From Treponema sp. (lineage in GTDB: Bacteria > Spirochaetota > Spirochaetia > Treponematales > Breznakiellaceae): 25,002 nt of DNA. The position numbers were made by a program, and so were the translations under genes. Of the stretch, positions 15,920 to 22,894 are shown piece by piece (within the stretch, counting starts at the first letter, position 1; every line of letters starts with the position of its first letter). Below the pieces are notes generated by a model. The model was not told the origin of the DNA. It ran no database searches and saw only the letters and a program-made list of their open reading frames with translations. The DNA is taken from contig JAISGE010000162.1 of the NCBI GenBank assembly GCA_031263265.1, positions 1-25,002 of the forward strand. The letters are read 5' to 3'.

Positions 15920-16813
15920 TCCAGATTTTTTGAGGGTCAACCCATACCGGGTTACCCAGGGCGTGAAGGATTTCCGCAGCAGGACCCGGGAAAACCATTC
16001 TGCTTCCACTGGCAGATCCATGCTTACCCTGGAGATGGCAGCATGATCCAAGGTGTCCAGGACCCGGGAAAAGAGGGCTTCCCCGATACCCAGTCCCCGG
16101 TATTCAGGCGTTACCTCTAAAGCATGGATGTATAGGGTTTTCCCGATACAGGTGGTGGCAATATATCCGGCAAAGTCACCCCCTCCGGTTTCCACCACCA
16201 GGGCTAGGCCGCCAGACGCGTCCTGAGGTTCTTGCAAACAAGCCCCTCCTGTTTGGTTCTCTTCTTCACAGATCCGGCGGTGTAGTTCTGCGGCTGCAGC
16301 AGTATCCTCGGAATGGGGTTTTCGGAACATAAAATCCTCCAGTACCAGGTCATCGGTTTCTTCAGGCTCAGTACCAATACGTTCTAAACCCCATGCATCC
16401 CGCAGGGCATTATACCAGCGGATAATTTTCAGTTTCATTTCCCGGGTTTTAAAGGCAAACCAGCGTTTTTCCGCTTCTGGATGACCGTTCAAGGTATCTT
16501 TAAAGGCTCGGAAAACGCCCTTCCCCTGAGCCAGGGCAGCGGTCAATCCAGTACGGATCAAGGGGTTCTTGTATCCTGCAGCAAACCGTTCCATGAGCCG
16601 GTAACCGTCAGCAGAATTCCATGCAGGCAAAGCTATATAACGGCCGGTACTTCCTCTTGTATCACTATGCACATTATCCCCATTATCCTCATTGAACACC
16701 GTACCCTTTTCTACTACCACCCCGTCCTGAGTATCCAAGAGGAAATCCCCCTCCTGATCTTCCATGGAAAACAAAAGATCATCGGTCAATGCTTCAGTTA
16801 GTTCAAAACGCAT
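15857..16813 (-). CDS. GNAT-family N-acetyltransferase with extra N-terminal region
   Basis: The C-terminal half (about residues 145-300) is a GNAT acetyltransferase, seen from ALEVTPEYRGLGIGEALF, where R-x-x-G-I-G forms the acetyl-CoA pyrophosphate loop, and LVVETGGGDFAGYIATTC before it. The N-terminal 145 residues are not a recognised domain and contain acidic stretches. Substrate unknown. The last 63 bases overlap the 3' end of the opposite membrane-protein gene (15857-15919), and the final basic residues (after VTRYGLTLKKS) look like an unconserved tail. The ATG at 16813 has no ribosome site; a promoter-like pair TTGACG/CATACC lies just upstream. Length 318 is long for a single-domain member. 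Confidence 0.82.
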   Translation of the reverse strand: MRFELTEALTDDLLFSMEDQEGDFLLDTQDGVVVEKGTVFNEDNGDNVHSDTRGSTGRYIALPAWNSADGYRLMERFAAGYKNPLIRTGLTAALAQGKGVFRAFKDTLNGHPEAEKRWFAFKTREMKLKIIRWYNALRDAWGLERIGTEPEETDDLVLEDFMFRKPHSEDTAAAAELHRRICEEENQTGGACLQEPQDASGGLALVVETGGGDFAGYIATTCIGKTLYIHALEVTPEYRGLGIGEALFSRVLDTLDHAAISRVSMDLPVEAEWFSRVLLRKSFTPWVTRYGLTLKKSGSYQHEHQEADKRKGYPDSSP

Positions 16814-16820
16814 ACATGAT

Positions 16821-16848
16821 GGTATGGCTCTTGGTGAACATGCGTCAA
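16821..16848 (-). promoter_or_regulatory. Candidate promoter of the GNAT gene
   Basis: On the minus strand TTGACG (16843-16848) is followed after 16 bases by CATACC (16821-16826), 7 bases before the ATG. The start of transcription would fall at or next to the start codon. The -10 box is weak (three to four matches), but the arrangement repeats that of the TPR gene promoter. Confidence 0.4.
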
Positions 16849-16902
16849 CCGGTTTTTATGGGATTTATTGCAGATAACGTTAAAAAACAGGCTTAAAAAA
16901 AC

Positions 16903-16931
16903 TTGCCAAAAAAAAAATCTGGTGGTATTAT
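16903..16931 (+). promoter_or_regulatory. Sigma-70 promoter of the hydCBA operon
   Basis: TTGCCA (16903-16908) and TATTAT (16926-16931) are separated by exactly 17 bases, with an A-tract in the spacer. Transcription should begin near 16938, giving a leader of about 185 bases. A small dyad, gtggt (16922-16926) and accac (16935-16939), surrounds the -10 box and could be an operator. Confidence 0.7.
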
Positions 16932-16946
16932 AAAACCACTGTATAA

Positions 16947-17011
16947 GGAATAACCCAATTTCCTATGAATCGTATAGCCAATGTATAGCGAGGTGGAATA
17001 ACTAAATTTCC
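16947..17011 (+). repeat. Imperfect 17-base direct repeat in the hydrogenase leader
   Basis: Two copies, 16947-16963 (ggaataacccaatttcc) and 16995-17011 (ggaataactaaatttcc), differ at two positions and start 48 bases apart. Both are preceded by a TGTATA element. The repeat lies between the promoter and hydC, so it would be transcribed or act as a downstream binding site. Confidence 0.6.
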
Positions 17012-17050
17012 AGAGATTTTATAACTCACTCATGTGTATAAGGGAGTTTT

Positions 17051-17089
17051 ATGTGTACAGAGGTATGGCAAGCGGGTGATGCCGTTTGA
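17051..17089 (+). CDS. Possible 12-residue leader peptide
   Basis: An ATG at 17051 preceded by AAGGGAG (spacing 4) opens a frame MCTEVWQAGDAV ending in TGA at 17087-17089, 34 bases before hydC. It is too short to judge by composition. It may be a leader peptide or chance; no attenuator hairpin is obvious after it. Confidence 0.2.
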   Translation: MCTEVWQAGDAV

Positions 17090-17123
17090 AACCCTGAGAT
17101 ATACTCCCTAAAGAGAGGTAAAA

Positions 17124-17615
17124 TTGAGTACACAATTTGATTATGGGGTCATTGACGACGTCATTAAGGTCTGGGGAGCTAAACCAGGCTCAATCATTCC
17201 CATTTTGCAGGGTGTGCAGGAGCGCTATAACTACCTGCCGCCGGAAATTTTTCCCTATATTGCGGATAAGCTTAAGGTCAGCGAAGCCCGCATCTATGGG
17301 GTGGCTACGTTCTACGAGAACTTCTCTTTGCAGCCAAAGGGTAAGTTTATTATCAAAGTCTGCGATGGAACTGCGTGCCATGTTCGTAAGTCTCTTCCCA
17401 ACTTGGAACAGTTCCGCAAGGAATTGGGGCTTTCTGAAAAGAAAATCACTACCGATGACTTGAGCTTTACCGTGCAAACCGTGGCATGCCTGGGGGCATG
17501 TAGTTTGGCGCCGGCCCTGATGGTGAGTACCAGCGGCGCTCCTGATAAGGTACACGCCAATGTAACGCCTAAGCAGGTTTCGGAAATCATCAGCGAACTG
17601 CGGGCTAAGGTGTAA
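17124..17615 (+). CDS. hydC: NADH-dependent [FeFe] hydrogenase, NuoE-like [2Fe-2S] subunit
   Basis: This 163-residue protein is a thioredoxin-fold ferredoxin subunit related to NuoE and to HydC/HndA of trimeric or tetrameric hydrogenases. It carries one [2Fe-2S] cluster bound by C80, C85, C122 and C126 (CDGTACHVRKS and CLGACSLAP). The N-terminal half is the helical NuoE extension with RYNYLPPEI and IYGVATFY. Length is normal. The start is TTG at 17124, supported by GAGG 5 bases upstream and by the usual beginning of the family; no ATG fits. It is the first gene of the operon and lies 9 bases before hydB. It passes electrons between the HydB flavin site and the remaining clusters. Confidence 0.93.
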   Translation: MSTQFDYGVIDDVIKVWGAKPGSIIPILQGVQERYNYLPPEIFPYIADKLKVSEARIYGVATFYENFSLQPKGKFIIKVCDGTACHVRKSLPNLEQFRKELGLSEKKITTDDLSFTVQTVACLGACSLAPALMVSTSGAPDKVHANVTPKQVSEIISELRAKV

Positions 17616-17624
17616 GGGGGAGCT

Positions 17625-19529
17625 ATGGCACAATTAACGAATCGAGGGGCCTTACAGCAGGCCCGGGAGACCTATAAGAAAGCATTGGATGCGGAGCAAC
17701 ACAAGATCCTGGTCTGTGCGGGCAACGGTTGTATTGCTTCTGGATCCCTGGCGGTCTACGACAAGCTGGTGGAAGTCATCAAAGAGAAGAACGTTCCCTG
17801 TTCCTTGGAACTCAAGGAAGAACCAGGCCATCCTGTGGGCCTTAAAAAGGGCGGCTGTCCTGGCTTTTGTAACCAAAGCGTCCTCGTGGTGGTCGAGCCT
17901 GAGGGTTGGCTCTACACCAAGGTAAAGCCTGAAGATGCGGAAGAGATCGTCGAAACAACCATCAAGCAGGGAAAGCCGGTGGAGCGGCTTGCCTTCAAGA
18001 GTCCTGATGGGAAGTCTATCCTCCAAAAGGACGAAATTCCCTTCTATAAGAAGCAAACCCGGATCGTGCTGGAACAAAACGGCAAAATCAGCGCGGAATC
18101 CATCAAGGAATACCTTGCGGTAGGGGGCTACAGCGCCTTTGAGAAGGTACTCTTTGATATGAGCCCTGAAGCAGTATGCAAGGAAGTAGCTGATTCCAAC
18201 CTCCGTGGACGAGGGGGTGCGGGTTTCCCTGCGGGTCAAAAGTGGGGGGATACGCTCAAGGCCCAAGGGTCGCCTAAATACGTGGTGTGTAATGGCGACG
18301 AAGGGGACCCCGGTGCATTCATGGATCAATCGGTCATGGAAGGGATTCCTCACCAGATGATAGAAGGGATGCTCATCGCTGCCAAGGCAATTGGGGCTAA
18401 TCAGGGCTATATCTATGTCCGGGCTGAGTATCCTCGGGCAGTAGAGCGTCTGCGGCTTGCCATTGCTCAGGCAGAAGCCTTTGGGATTTTAGGGGATAAT
18501 ATCCTGGGAACTGACTTCAGTTTCAAACTGACCATTTACCGGGGTGCCGGGGCTTTTGTGTGCGGGGAAGGGTCTGCGCTCATGGGATCCATCGAAGGCC
18601 GACGGGGTATGCCTCGGGTTAAACGTTACCGTTCCACTGAACGGGGGCTTTACGAAAAACCCACCGTCCTAAACAACGTGGAAACCTACGCTAATGTGCC
18701 CCTCATCATCAATAGGGGAGCGGCCTGGTATAAGGGTATTGGACCCGCTACGAGTCCTGGTACCAAGACCTTTGCTCTAACCGGAAAGATCGTCAACACC
18801 GGGCTTATCGAAGTTCCTATGGGAACCAAGTTGCGGGAGATCATTTACGACATCGGCGGTGGTATTCTTAATGGCAAGAAGTTTAAGGCGGTGCAGATTG
18901 GCGGACCCTCTGGCGGTTGTCTTACCGAAGATGACCTGGATATGCCTTTGGATTTTGAGTCAGTACCCAAGGCTGGGGCGATCATCGGTTCCGGCGGCTT
19001 AGTGGTCATGGACGAAACCAACTGTATGATCGAGATTGCCCGGTTCTTCATGAAGTTTACCCAAAAAGAGTCCTGTGGGAAGTGCGTACCCTGCCGGGAA
19101 GGAACCCTCAGGATGCTTGAAGTTCTAGAGCGCATCGTAGCTGGTGCAGGTCAGGAGGGGGATATTGAGCTTTTGGACGAACTGTCGGTAACGGTTTCTA
19201 AGGCGGCCCTCTGTGGTTTGGGTAAGACCGCGCCGAATCCGGTCATGAGCACCCTAAAGCGTTTCCGCAACGAGTATGAAGACCATATCTATAAGCATAC
19301 GTGTACCGCCGGGGAGTGTCAGAAACTCAAGAAACTCTCTATAGATCCGAATAACTGTTCCGGCTGCGGTGCCTGCGCCAAGATCTGTCCTGCCGGGGCC
19401 ATCACGCAACAGGATAAGGTTCTGGAAGGTAAAAAGAAGGCATACTATGTGCTTGATGAATCCAAGTGTATTAAGTGCTTCAGTTGTCTTGAGAAGTGTA
19501 AATTTAACGCGATAAAAGAGGAGGCGTAA
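17625..19529 (+). CDS. hydB: NADH-dependent [FeFe] hydrogenase, NuoF-like flavin subunit
   Basis: HydB binds FMN and NAD(H) and is the site where electrons enter or leave as NADH; in bifurcating enzymes it also couples to ferredoxin. The 634-residue product has, in order, an N-terminal thioredoxin-like [2Fe-2S] domain (C31, C36, C78, C82), the NuoF core with GRGGAGFPAG (about residue 195) and NGDEGDPGAFMD (about residue 225), the [4Fe-4S] site SCGKCVPCREG with CGLGK (about residues 483-531), and a C-terminal two-cluster ferredoxin domain (CSGCGACAKIC near 577 and CIKCFSCLEKC near 615). Size and domain order match Thermotoga-type HydB, in which the HndB-like domain is fused. It ends one base before the hydA ATG. 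Confidence 0.96.
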   Translation: MAQLTNRGALQQARETYKKALDAEQHKILVCAGNGCIASGSLAVYDKLVEVIKEKNVPCSLELKEEPGHPVGLKKGGCPGFCNQSVLVVVEPEGWLYTKVKPEDAEEIVETTIKQGKPVERLAFKSPDGKSILQKDEIPFYKKQTRIVLEQNGKISAESIKEYLAVGGYSAFEKVLFDMSPEAVCKEVADSNLRGRGGAGFPAGQKWGDTLKAQGSPKYVVCNGDEGDPGAFMDQSVMEGIPHQMIEGMLIAAKAIGANQGYIYVRAEYPRAVERLRLAIAQAEAFGILGDNILGTDFSFKLTIYRGAGAFVCGEGSALMGSIEGRRGMPRVKRYRSTERGLYEKPTVLNNVETYANVPLIINRGAAWYKGIGPATSPGTKTFALTGKIVNTGLIEVPMGTKLREIIYDIGGGILNGKKFKAVQIGGPSGGCLTEDDLDMPLDFESVPKAGAIIGSGGLVVMDETNCMIEIARFFMKFTQKESCGKCVPCREGTLRMLEVLERIVAGAGQEGDIELLDELSVTVSKAALCGLGKTAPNPVMSTLKRFRNEYEDHIYKHTCTAGECQKLKKLSIDPNNCSGCGACAKICPAGAITQQDKVLEGKKKAYYVLDESKCIKCFSCLEKCKFNAIKEEA

Positions 19530-19530
19530 G

Positions 19531-21276
19531 ATGCCTGACAACCAGTTTATTACGATTGATGGTGTTGCCGTCGACTTTGAAAAGGGCTTGAACGTGCTGG
19601 AGCATGCCAAGAAAGCGGGCATTGATATTCCTGCGTTCTGCTATACCCCTGAACTGTCTATCTATGGCGCCTGTCGGATGTGTTTGGTGGAGATCGTGGA
19701 CCAGCGGACCGGAAGAAGCTCCCTGGATTCATCGTGCTCTTTGCTTCCCAAGCCCGGCATGGTCATCAAGACCAATACTGAAAAGCTCAGAATGTACCGG
19801 AAGAATATCCTGGAACTCCTTTTGGCGAATCACTGCCGGGATTGTACCACCTGTGATAACAGCCAGCGCTGTAAATTGCAAGCCTTCGCGGATCGTTACG
19901 GTATTACCGGCGTTCGGTATCCCCAGCATAATCCGGTCCCCGTCCTGGACGAGACATCCTTCTGTATCACCAAGGATAAGGCAAAGTGTATTGATTGTGG
20001 CTGCTGTATCCGGATGTGTAACGAGATTCAAAAGGTGGGGGCCATTGACTTCTCCCATCGGGGTTCGGAAATGGAAGTTTCCTGCGTGGGCGGTAAGCCC
20101 ATCGGGGAATCGATCTGTGTTGGTTGCGGTCAGTGTGCTGCGGTTTGTCCAACCGGTGCGCTTACCGTCAAGAACGAGACTAAGCGGGTGTGGGCGCTCA
20201 TTGACGATAAGAAAACCAAGGTGGCAGTGCAGATAGCTCCCGCGACCCGGGTTGCCGTGGGCAATGCTTTTGGGATTCCTCCTCATGAGAACACCTTCGG
20301 TAAGATGGTAGCGGCGCTTCGCAGGCTGGGTTTCGATGAAGTCTACGATACCAACACCGCCGCGGATATGACCATCATCCAGGAGGCCACCGAGCTTTTG
20401 GAACGGCTTAAAACCCCCCAGACCTGGCCACTGTTTACCTCGTGCTGTCCTGCGTGGATTCAGTATGTGGAAAAGCACCACCCCGAAGTGATGCCCCATG
20501 TTTCCACCTGTAAGAGTCCCATGCACATGTACTCGGGGGTCTTCCAGAAGGAAGCGGAACCGGCCGTTCTAGGGGCCATCATGCCCTGTGTGGCGAAGAA
20601 GTGGGAAAGCGCCCGGCCTGAGTTCCAGACCAATGGCAAGCGTCATGTAGAGTTTGTCCTTACGTCCCAGGAACTGATCCGTATGATCAAGGAAGCGGGC
20701 ATTGATTACAAGCATATCGAGCCTGAGGCCATTGAGGGTAAATGGGGCAATACCACCGGCGCTGCGGTTATTTTCGGCGTTTCCGGCGGGGTTATGGAGG
20801 CGGCTCTTCGCTATGCCCTTTCGGTCTTAAAACTCAATACTCCGGCTAATTACTTGGCCATAGCAGAATCAGGAATCCGCGGGCTTCCTCAGGCTGATGC
20901 TAAGGCAGGCGCCCTGGTGGATGGTATCAAGACCGCGACCATAAAATTGGGGGATATAGCGCTTAAAGTGGGGGTGGTTTCTGGGCTTGCCAATGCGGAT
21001 GCCATTATTAAACGGATTCAGGAAGGTGAGCACTTTGACTTTGTGGAAGTCATGGCCTGTCCTGGGGGCTGTATTGGCGGAGGTGGTCAACCAGCAGCAG
21101 ACTGGGAGGTCAAGAAAGAACGGGCCCGGGGTCTGTACTTGGCAGACAAAGAATATCCGTTCAACAGCGTGGAGCAGAATCCGGTTATGAAGGAATGGCA
21201 GGGGGATGTCTTTAAGGATCAGCACGAAGAACATCAGTATTTGCATATTCATTATGCGGGCCACGGTCATCACTAG
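19531..21276 (+). CDS. hydA: [FeFe] hydrogenase catalytic subunit
   Basis: HydA makes or oxidises hydrogen at the H-cluster. The 581-residue product has an N-terminal [2Fe-2S] domain (C37, C48, C51, C69), a His-Cys3 [4Fe-4S] site (H101, C105, C108, C114), two ferredoxin-type [4Fe-4S] sites (C153 to C163 and C196 to C206), then the H-cluster domain with TSCCPAW (C305 proton-shuttle position, C306 ligand), MPCVAKKWE (C353) and EVMACPGGCIGGGGQP (C510, C514). All ligands are present, so it should be active. The architecture is that of HndD-like group A enzymes. A His-rich tail ends the protein (last 18 residues, seven His). The ribosome site GAGGAGG lies inside the end of hydB. No maturation genes (hydE, hydF, hydG) are in the window. 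Confidence 0.97.
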   Translation: MPDNQFITIDGVAVDFEKGLNVLEHAKKAGIDIPAFCYTPELSIYGACRMCLVEIVDQRTGRSSLDSSCSLLPKPGMVIKTNTEKLRMYRKNILELLLANHCRDCTTCDNSQRCKLQAFADRYGITGVRYPQHNPVPVLDETSFCITKDKAKCIDCGCCIRMCNEIQKVGAIDFSHRGSEMEVSCVGGKPIGESICVGCGQCAAVCPTGALTVKNETKRVWALIDDKKTKVAVQIAPATRVAVGNAFGIPPHENTFGKMVAALRRLGFDEVYDTNTAADMTIIQEATELLERLKTPQTWPLFTSCCPAWIQYVEKHHPEVMPHVSTCKSPMHMYSGVFQKEAEPAVLGAIMPCVAKKWESARPEFQTNGKRHVEFVLTSQELIRMIKEAGIDYKHIEPEAIEGKWGNTTGAAVIFGVSGGVMEAALRYALSVLKLNTPANYLAIAESGIRGLPQADAKAGALVDGIKTATIKLGDIALKVGVVSGLANADAIIKRIQEGEHFDFVEVMACPGGCIGGGGQPAADWEVKKERARGLYLADKEYPFNSVEQNPVMKEWQGDVFKDQHEEHQYLHIHYAGHGHH

Positions 21277-21300
21277 ACATAGGTAAGGCTCGGTAATCCA

Positions 21301-21327
21301 GGAGGCTGCTCAGGACGAGCAGCCTCC
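21301..21327 (+). terminator. Terminator of the hydCBA operon
   Basis: A perfect 10-bp inverted repeat (ggaggctgct at 21301-21310 and agcagcctcc at 21318-21327) with a 7-base loop lies 25 bases after the hydA stop. The following ttcttgtat is only moderately T-rich, so the stem carries most of the signal. Confidence 0.8.
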
Positions 21328-21483
21328 TTCTTGTATAGAGCGGTACTATTTTTTATTTTTTCTGCCTACAGGCTAGACAAATAAAAATAAAAGTGCTATT
21401 GTATATTACAATGGAGTATGGAAGAAATTCATCTTGTATGGATGATTCTTTGAACAGCGTCTTGAGACGTTAAAAAAAACAGA

Positions 21484-21504
21484 CGTGGTAGTTTTGATAC
21501 CACG
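21484..21504. repeat. Small hairpin upstream of the C run
   Basis: A perfect 7-bp inverted repeat, cgtggta (21484-21490) and taccacg (21498-21504), has a 7-base loop. It is not followed by a T run, so it is not a plain terminator. Function unknown. Confidence 0.4.
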
Positions 21505-21565
21505 GTAAAAAGGTAGTATCACGGTTATGATGGTTTATAATTCCTTATACCATAATGAATTAGTA

Positions 21566-21585
21566 CCCCCCCCCCCCCCCCCCCC
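21566..21585. repeat. Homopolymer run of 20 C (poly-G on the minus strand)
   Basis: Twenty consecutive C residues stand in AT-rich sequence. Such runs change length by slipped-strand pairing, and poly-G/C runs control phase variation in other Treponema. No gene start is clearly aligned with it here. The exact length may also be a sequencing uncertainty. Confidence 0.9.
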
Positions 21586-21664
21586 AATAAAAAATAGTAT
21601 AGTAATACATAACATAGATTGTTTTTGTGTTTTCTCATGGGTAACCGTATCATCAATACGAAGA

Positions 21665-21721
21665 CTGTAGTAGACATTCTTTTCAAGCGAATTATGCCTA
21701 TAGTGTGGATGTCTACTACAG
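21665..21721. repeat. Long inverted repeat with 27-31 base loop
   Basis: A perfect 13-bp inverted repeat (21665-21677 and 21709-21721; core tgtagtagacat) extends inward by a G:T and a C:G pair to 15 pairs, enclosing about 27 bases. It has no T run. It could be the end of a mobile element, a recombination site or a structured RNA; no copy was seen elsewhere in the window. Confidence 0.7.
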
Positions 21722-21865
21722 CGTCCGATATACACAATTGATGATGTTACGGCTCACAAGGGTGTATACGGTATTTATGTTATTCTTTTGTTGATAGTAG
21801 TATAGCTATTCTATTTTTATTACAGATATAATTTTATTTTTAGTGTCAAACCCATATACGCGAAT

Positions 21866-22006
21866 ATGCTGGAAAAATATTTGAAAAAGAATTATCTTTA
21901 CAATCTTTCATATCAAATAATCATACCGTTTATTACCGTACCGTATGTTTCACGACTATTAACGGTTGAAGAAATTGGAGTACGGTACTTTGGGGACAGA
22001 ACATAG
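21866..22006 (+). pseudogene. 5' fragment of a polysaccharide flippase (Wzx-type)
   Basis: An ATG at 21866 opens 46 codons. The N-terminal 40 residues (LKKNYLYNLSYQIIIPFITV then PYVSRLLTVEEIGV) match the start of Wzx O-antigen or teichoic-acid flippases, where the first membrane helix is followed by PYVSRVLG and E-x-I-G-V-Y. Directly after EEIGV the similarity stops and the frame ends at TAG, about 400 codons short of a normal flippase. The rest of the gene is absent, so this is a truncated remnant. Frames continuing to 22089 show nothing recognisable. Confidence 0.7.
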
Positions 22007-22081
22007 TCGGTTTACATGCTGTGCGGAATTTGATTTTATTAAAATACACGGATATTATTTATAATCACCATCTGAATCTTT

Positions 22082-22389
22082 ATGCCTGATATATCAATAA
22101 AAAAAGCGGTTTTGATAAATGCGGTATTGAAGCCGGTATACTATTAAATATTGTTTTTACCGCTATCCTCTCCCGAATATTGACGCCTAAGGACTATGGA
22201 ATAGTCGCTATAGTTACTGTATTCACTACGTTTTTCACTATACAGGATAAAACATTAACCGGTAATGAAGTTAATAATATTTTTAGTTTTTCTTTTTATG
22301 TCGCATTTGTACTGGTGGTTATTTTTTGCCTCTTTGGACAGCTGATTGCCTGGTTTTACCGAGATGCGGTATGCAAAACATTTCCGTAA
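22082..22389 (+). pseudogene. Remnant of a second flippase (WzxC-type lipopolysaccharide exporter)
   Basis: The ATG at 22082 begins MPDISIKKAVLINA, the usual start of WzxC-like exporters. The frame then shifts: the family sequence resumes in another frame from about 22123 (GILLNIVFTAILSRILTPKD then YGIVAIVTVF) and runs to a TAA at 22387-22389. Between FFT and IQDKTLTGNEVNNIFSFS about a dozen conserved residues are missing, as if deleted in frame. After AWFYRDAV similarity is lost through another shift; a weak echo (CLSMYFGDSLFPN) continues to about 22450. A functional protein of about 480 residues cannot be made. The second fragment belongs to a different flippase subfamily than the one at 21866. 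Confidence 0.75.
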
Positions 22390-22472
22390 TGAAATATCTG
22401 AGATGCTGTTTGTCCATGTATTTTGGTGATAGTCTATTCCCGAATTTCATAAATCAAGTCTAATAGTCGTGA

Positions 22473-22894
22473 ACAGTTACAAATTTTGAACATTTTTTAG
22501 GATTAGATGATCCGTATGTTCAAGTTATATTTACAAAAGATGGCAAAGGTAATGGGGGATGTAAGAAATGTTCGCTTGACCGAAATCCTTGGCAAATAAT
22601 TATTGTATTAATGAAGTGTTAGATAAATATGAGGAATCAAATGATGATAGGAAGAAATATTTAGCAAAAAATTGTCATTGGAGAATAGTTCGTATAAAAT
22701 CTTCATATTTATGAATGGACTTATAAGTTTATTCCTGCTTATATTTTTTATCTTAGTTTGGGTTATTCAAGAAAAAGCAGACTATATTTTTAACTTGGCA
22801 AAGACCTTATGCTTTAAATAATTATCAATTATTACTATTCATCTTTGCCGGCGCAACTTTTAATACTAAAAATATCTTAATTAAGGATGGATAA
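22473..22894 (+). pseudogene. Broken reading frames of unrecognised gene(s) upstream of pseB
   Basis: Protein-like sequence continues across frame changes: 22473-22622 (containing FEHFLGLDDPYVQVIFTKDG then KGNGGCKKCSLDRN), 22589-22714 (NNYCINEVLDKYEESNDDRK then KYLAKNCHWRIVRIKSS), a third frame to 22793 (YEWTYKFIPAYIFYLSLGYS) and a fourth to 22894 (WQRPYALNNYQLLLFIFAGA then TFNTKNILIKDG), whose stop overlaps the pseB start. The composition is protein-like, but I do not recognise any family. The simplest reading is one or two decayed surface-polysaccharide genes with several frameshifts; chance frames in AT-rich DNA are the alternative. Confidence 0.4.

Larger units (their letters stand above)
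16814..17123. other. Divergent regulatory region between GNAT gene and hydrogenase operon
   Basis: This 310-base stretch holds no full gene. It contains the hydrogenase promoter (16903-16931), a GNAT promoter candidate (16821-16848 on the minus strand), a pair of near-identical 17-mers, repeated TGTATA-plus-purine elements, and a possible 12-codon leader frame (17051-17089). A run of ten A lies inside the hydrogenase promoter spacer. Confidence 0.7.
21277..22886. other. AT-rich, gene-poor stretch of gene remnants between hydA and pseB
   Basis: No intact gene is visible over about 1.6 kb. In order it holds a terminator hairpin (21301-21327), a small hairpin (21484-21504), a run of 20 C (21566-21585), a long inverted repeat (21665-21721), a flippase 5' fragment (21866-22006), a second flippase remnant (22082-22389, perhaps to about 22470) and further broken frames to the pseB start. 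Composition is clearly richer in A+T than the hydrogenase operon, consistent with transferred and decaying DNA. Confidence 0.8.

Noticed and set aside
17652..18353. Minus-strand open frame of 233 codons in hydB
   Set aside because: It is antisense to the well-supported HydB N-terminal and NuoF domains and has no recognisable motif.
21665..21721. Integron attC site
   Set aside because: The stem lacks the GTTRRRY and RYYYAAC core ends and no integrase or cassette gene is near.
21525..21737. Minus-strand open frame of about 70 codons crossing the poly-G run
   Set aside because: The glycine stretch comes only from the homopolymer; there is no ribosome site, no domain and a second equal frame overlaps it. 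It was not called as a gene, although it could be revisited if the run is shown to vary.
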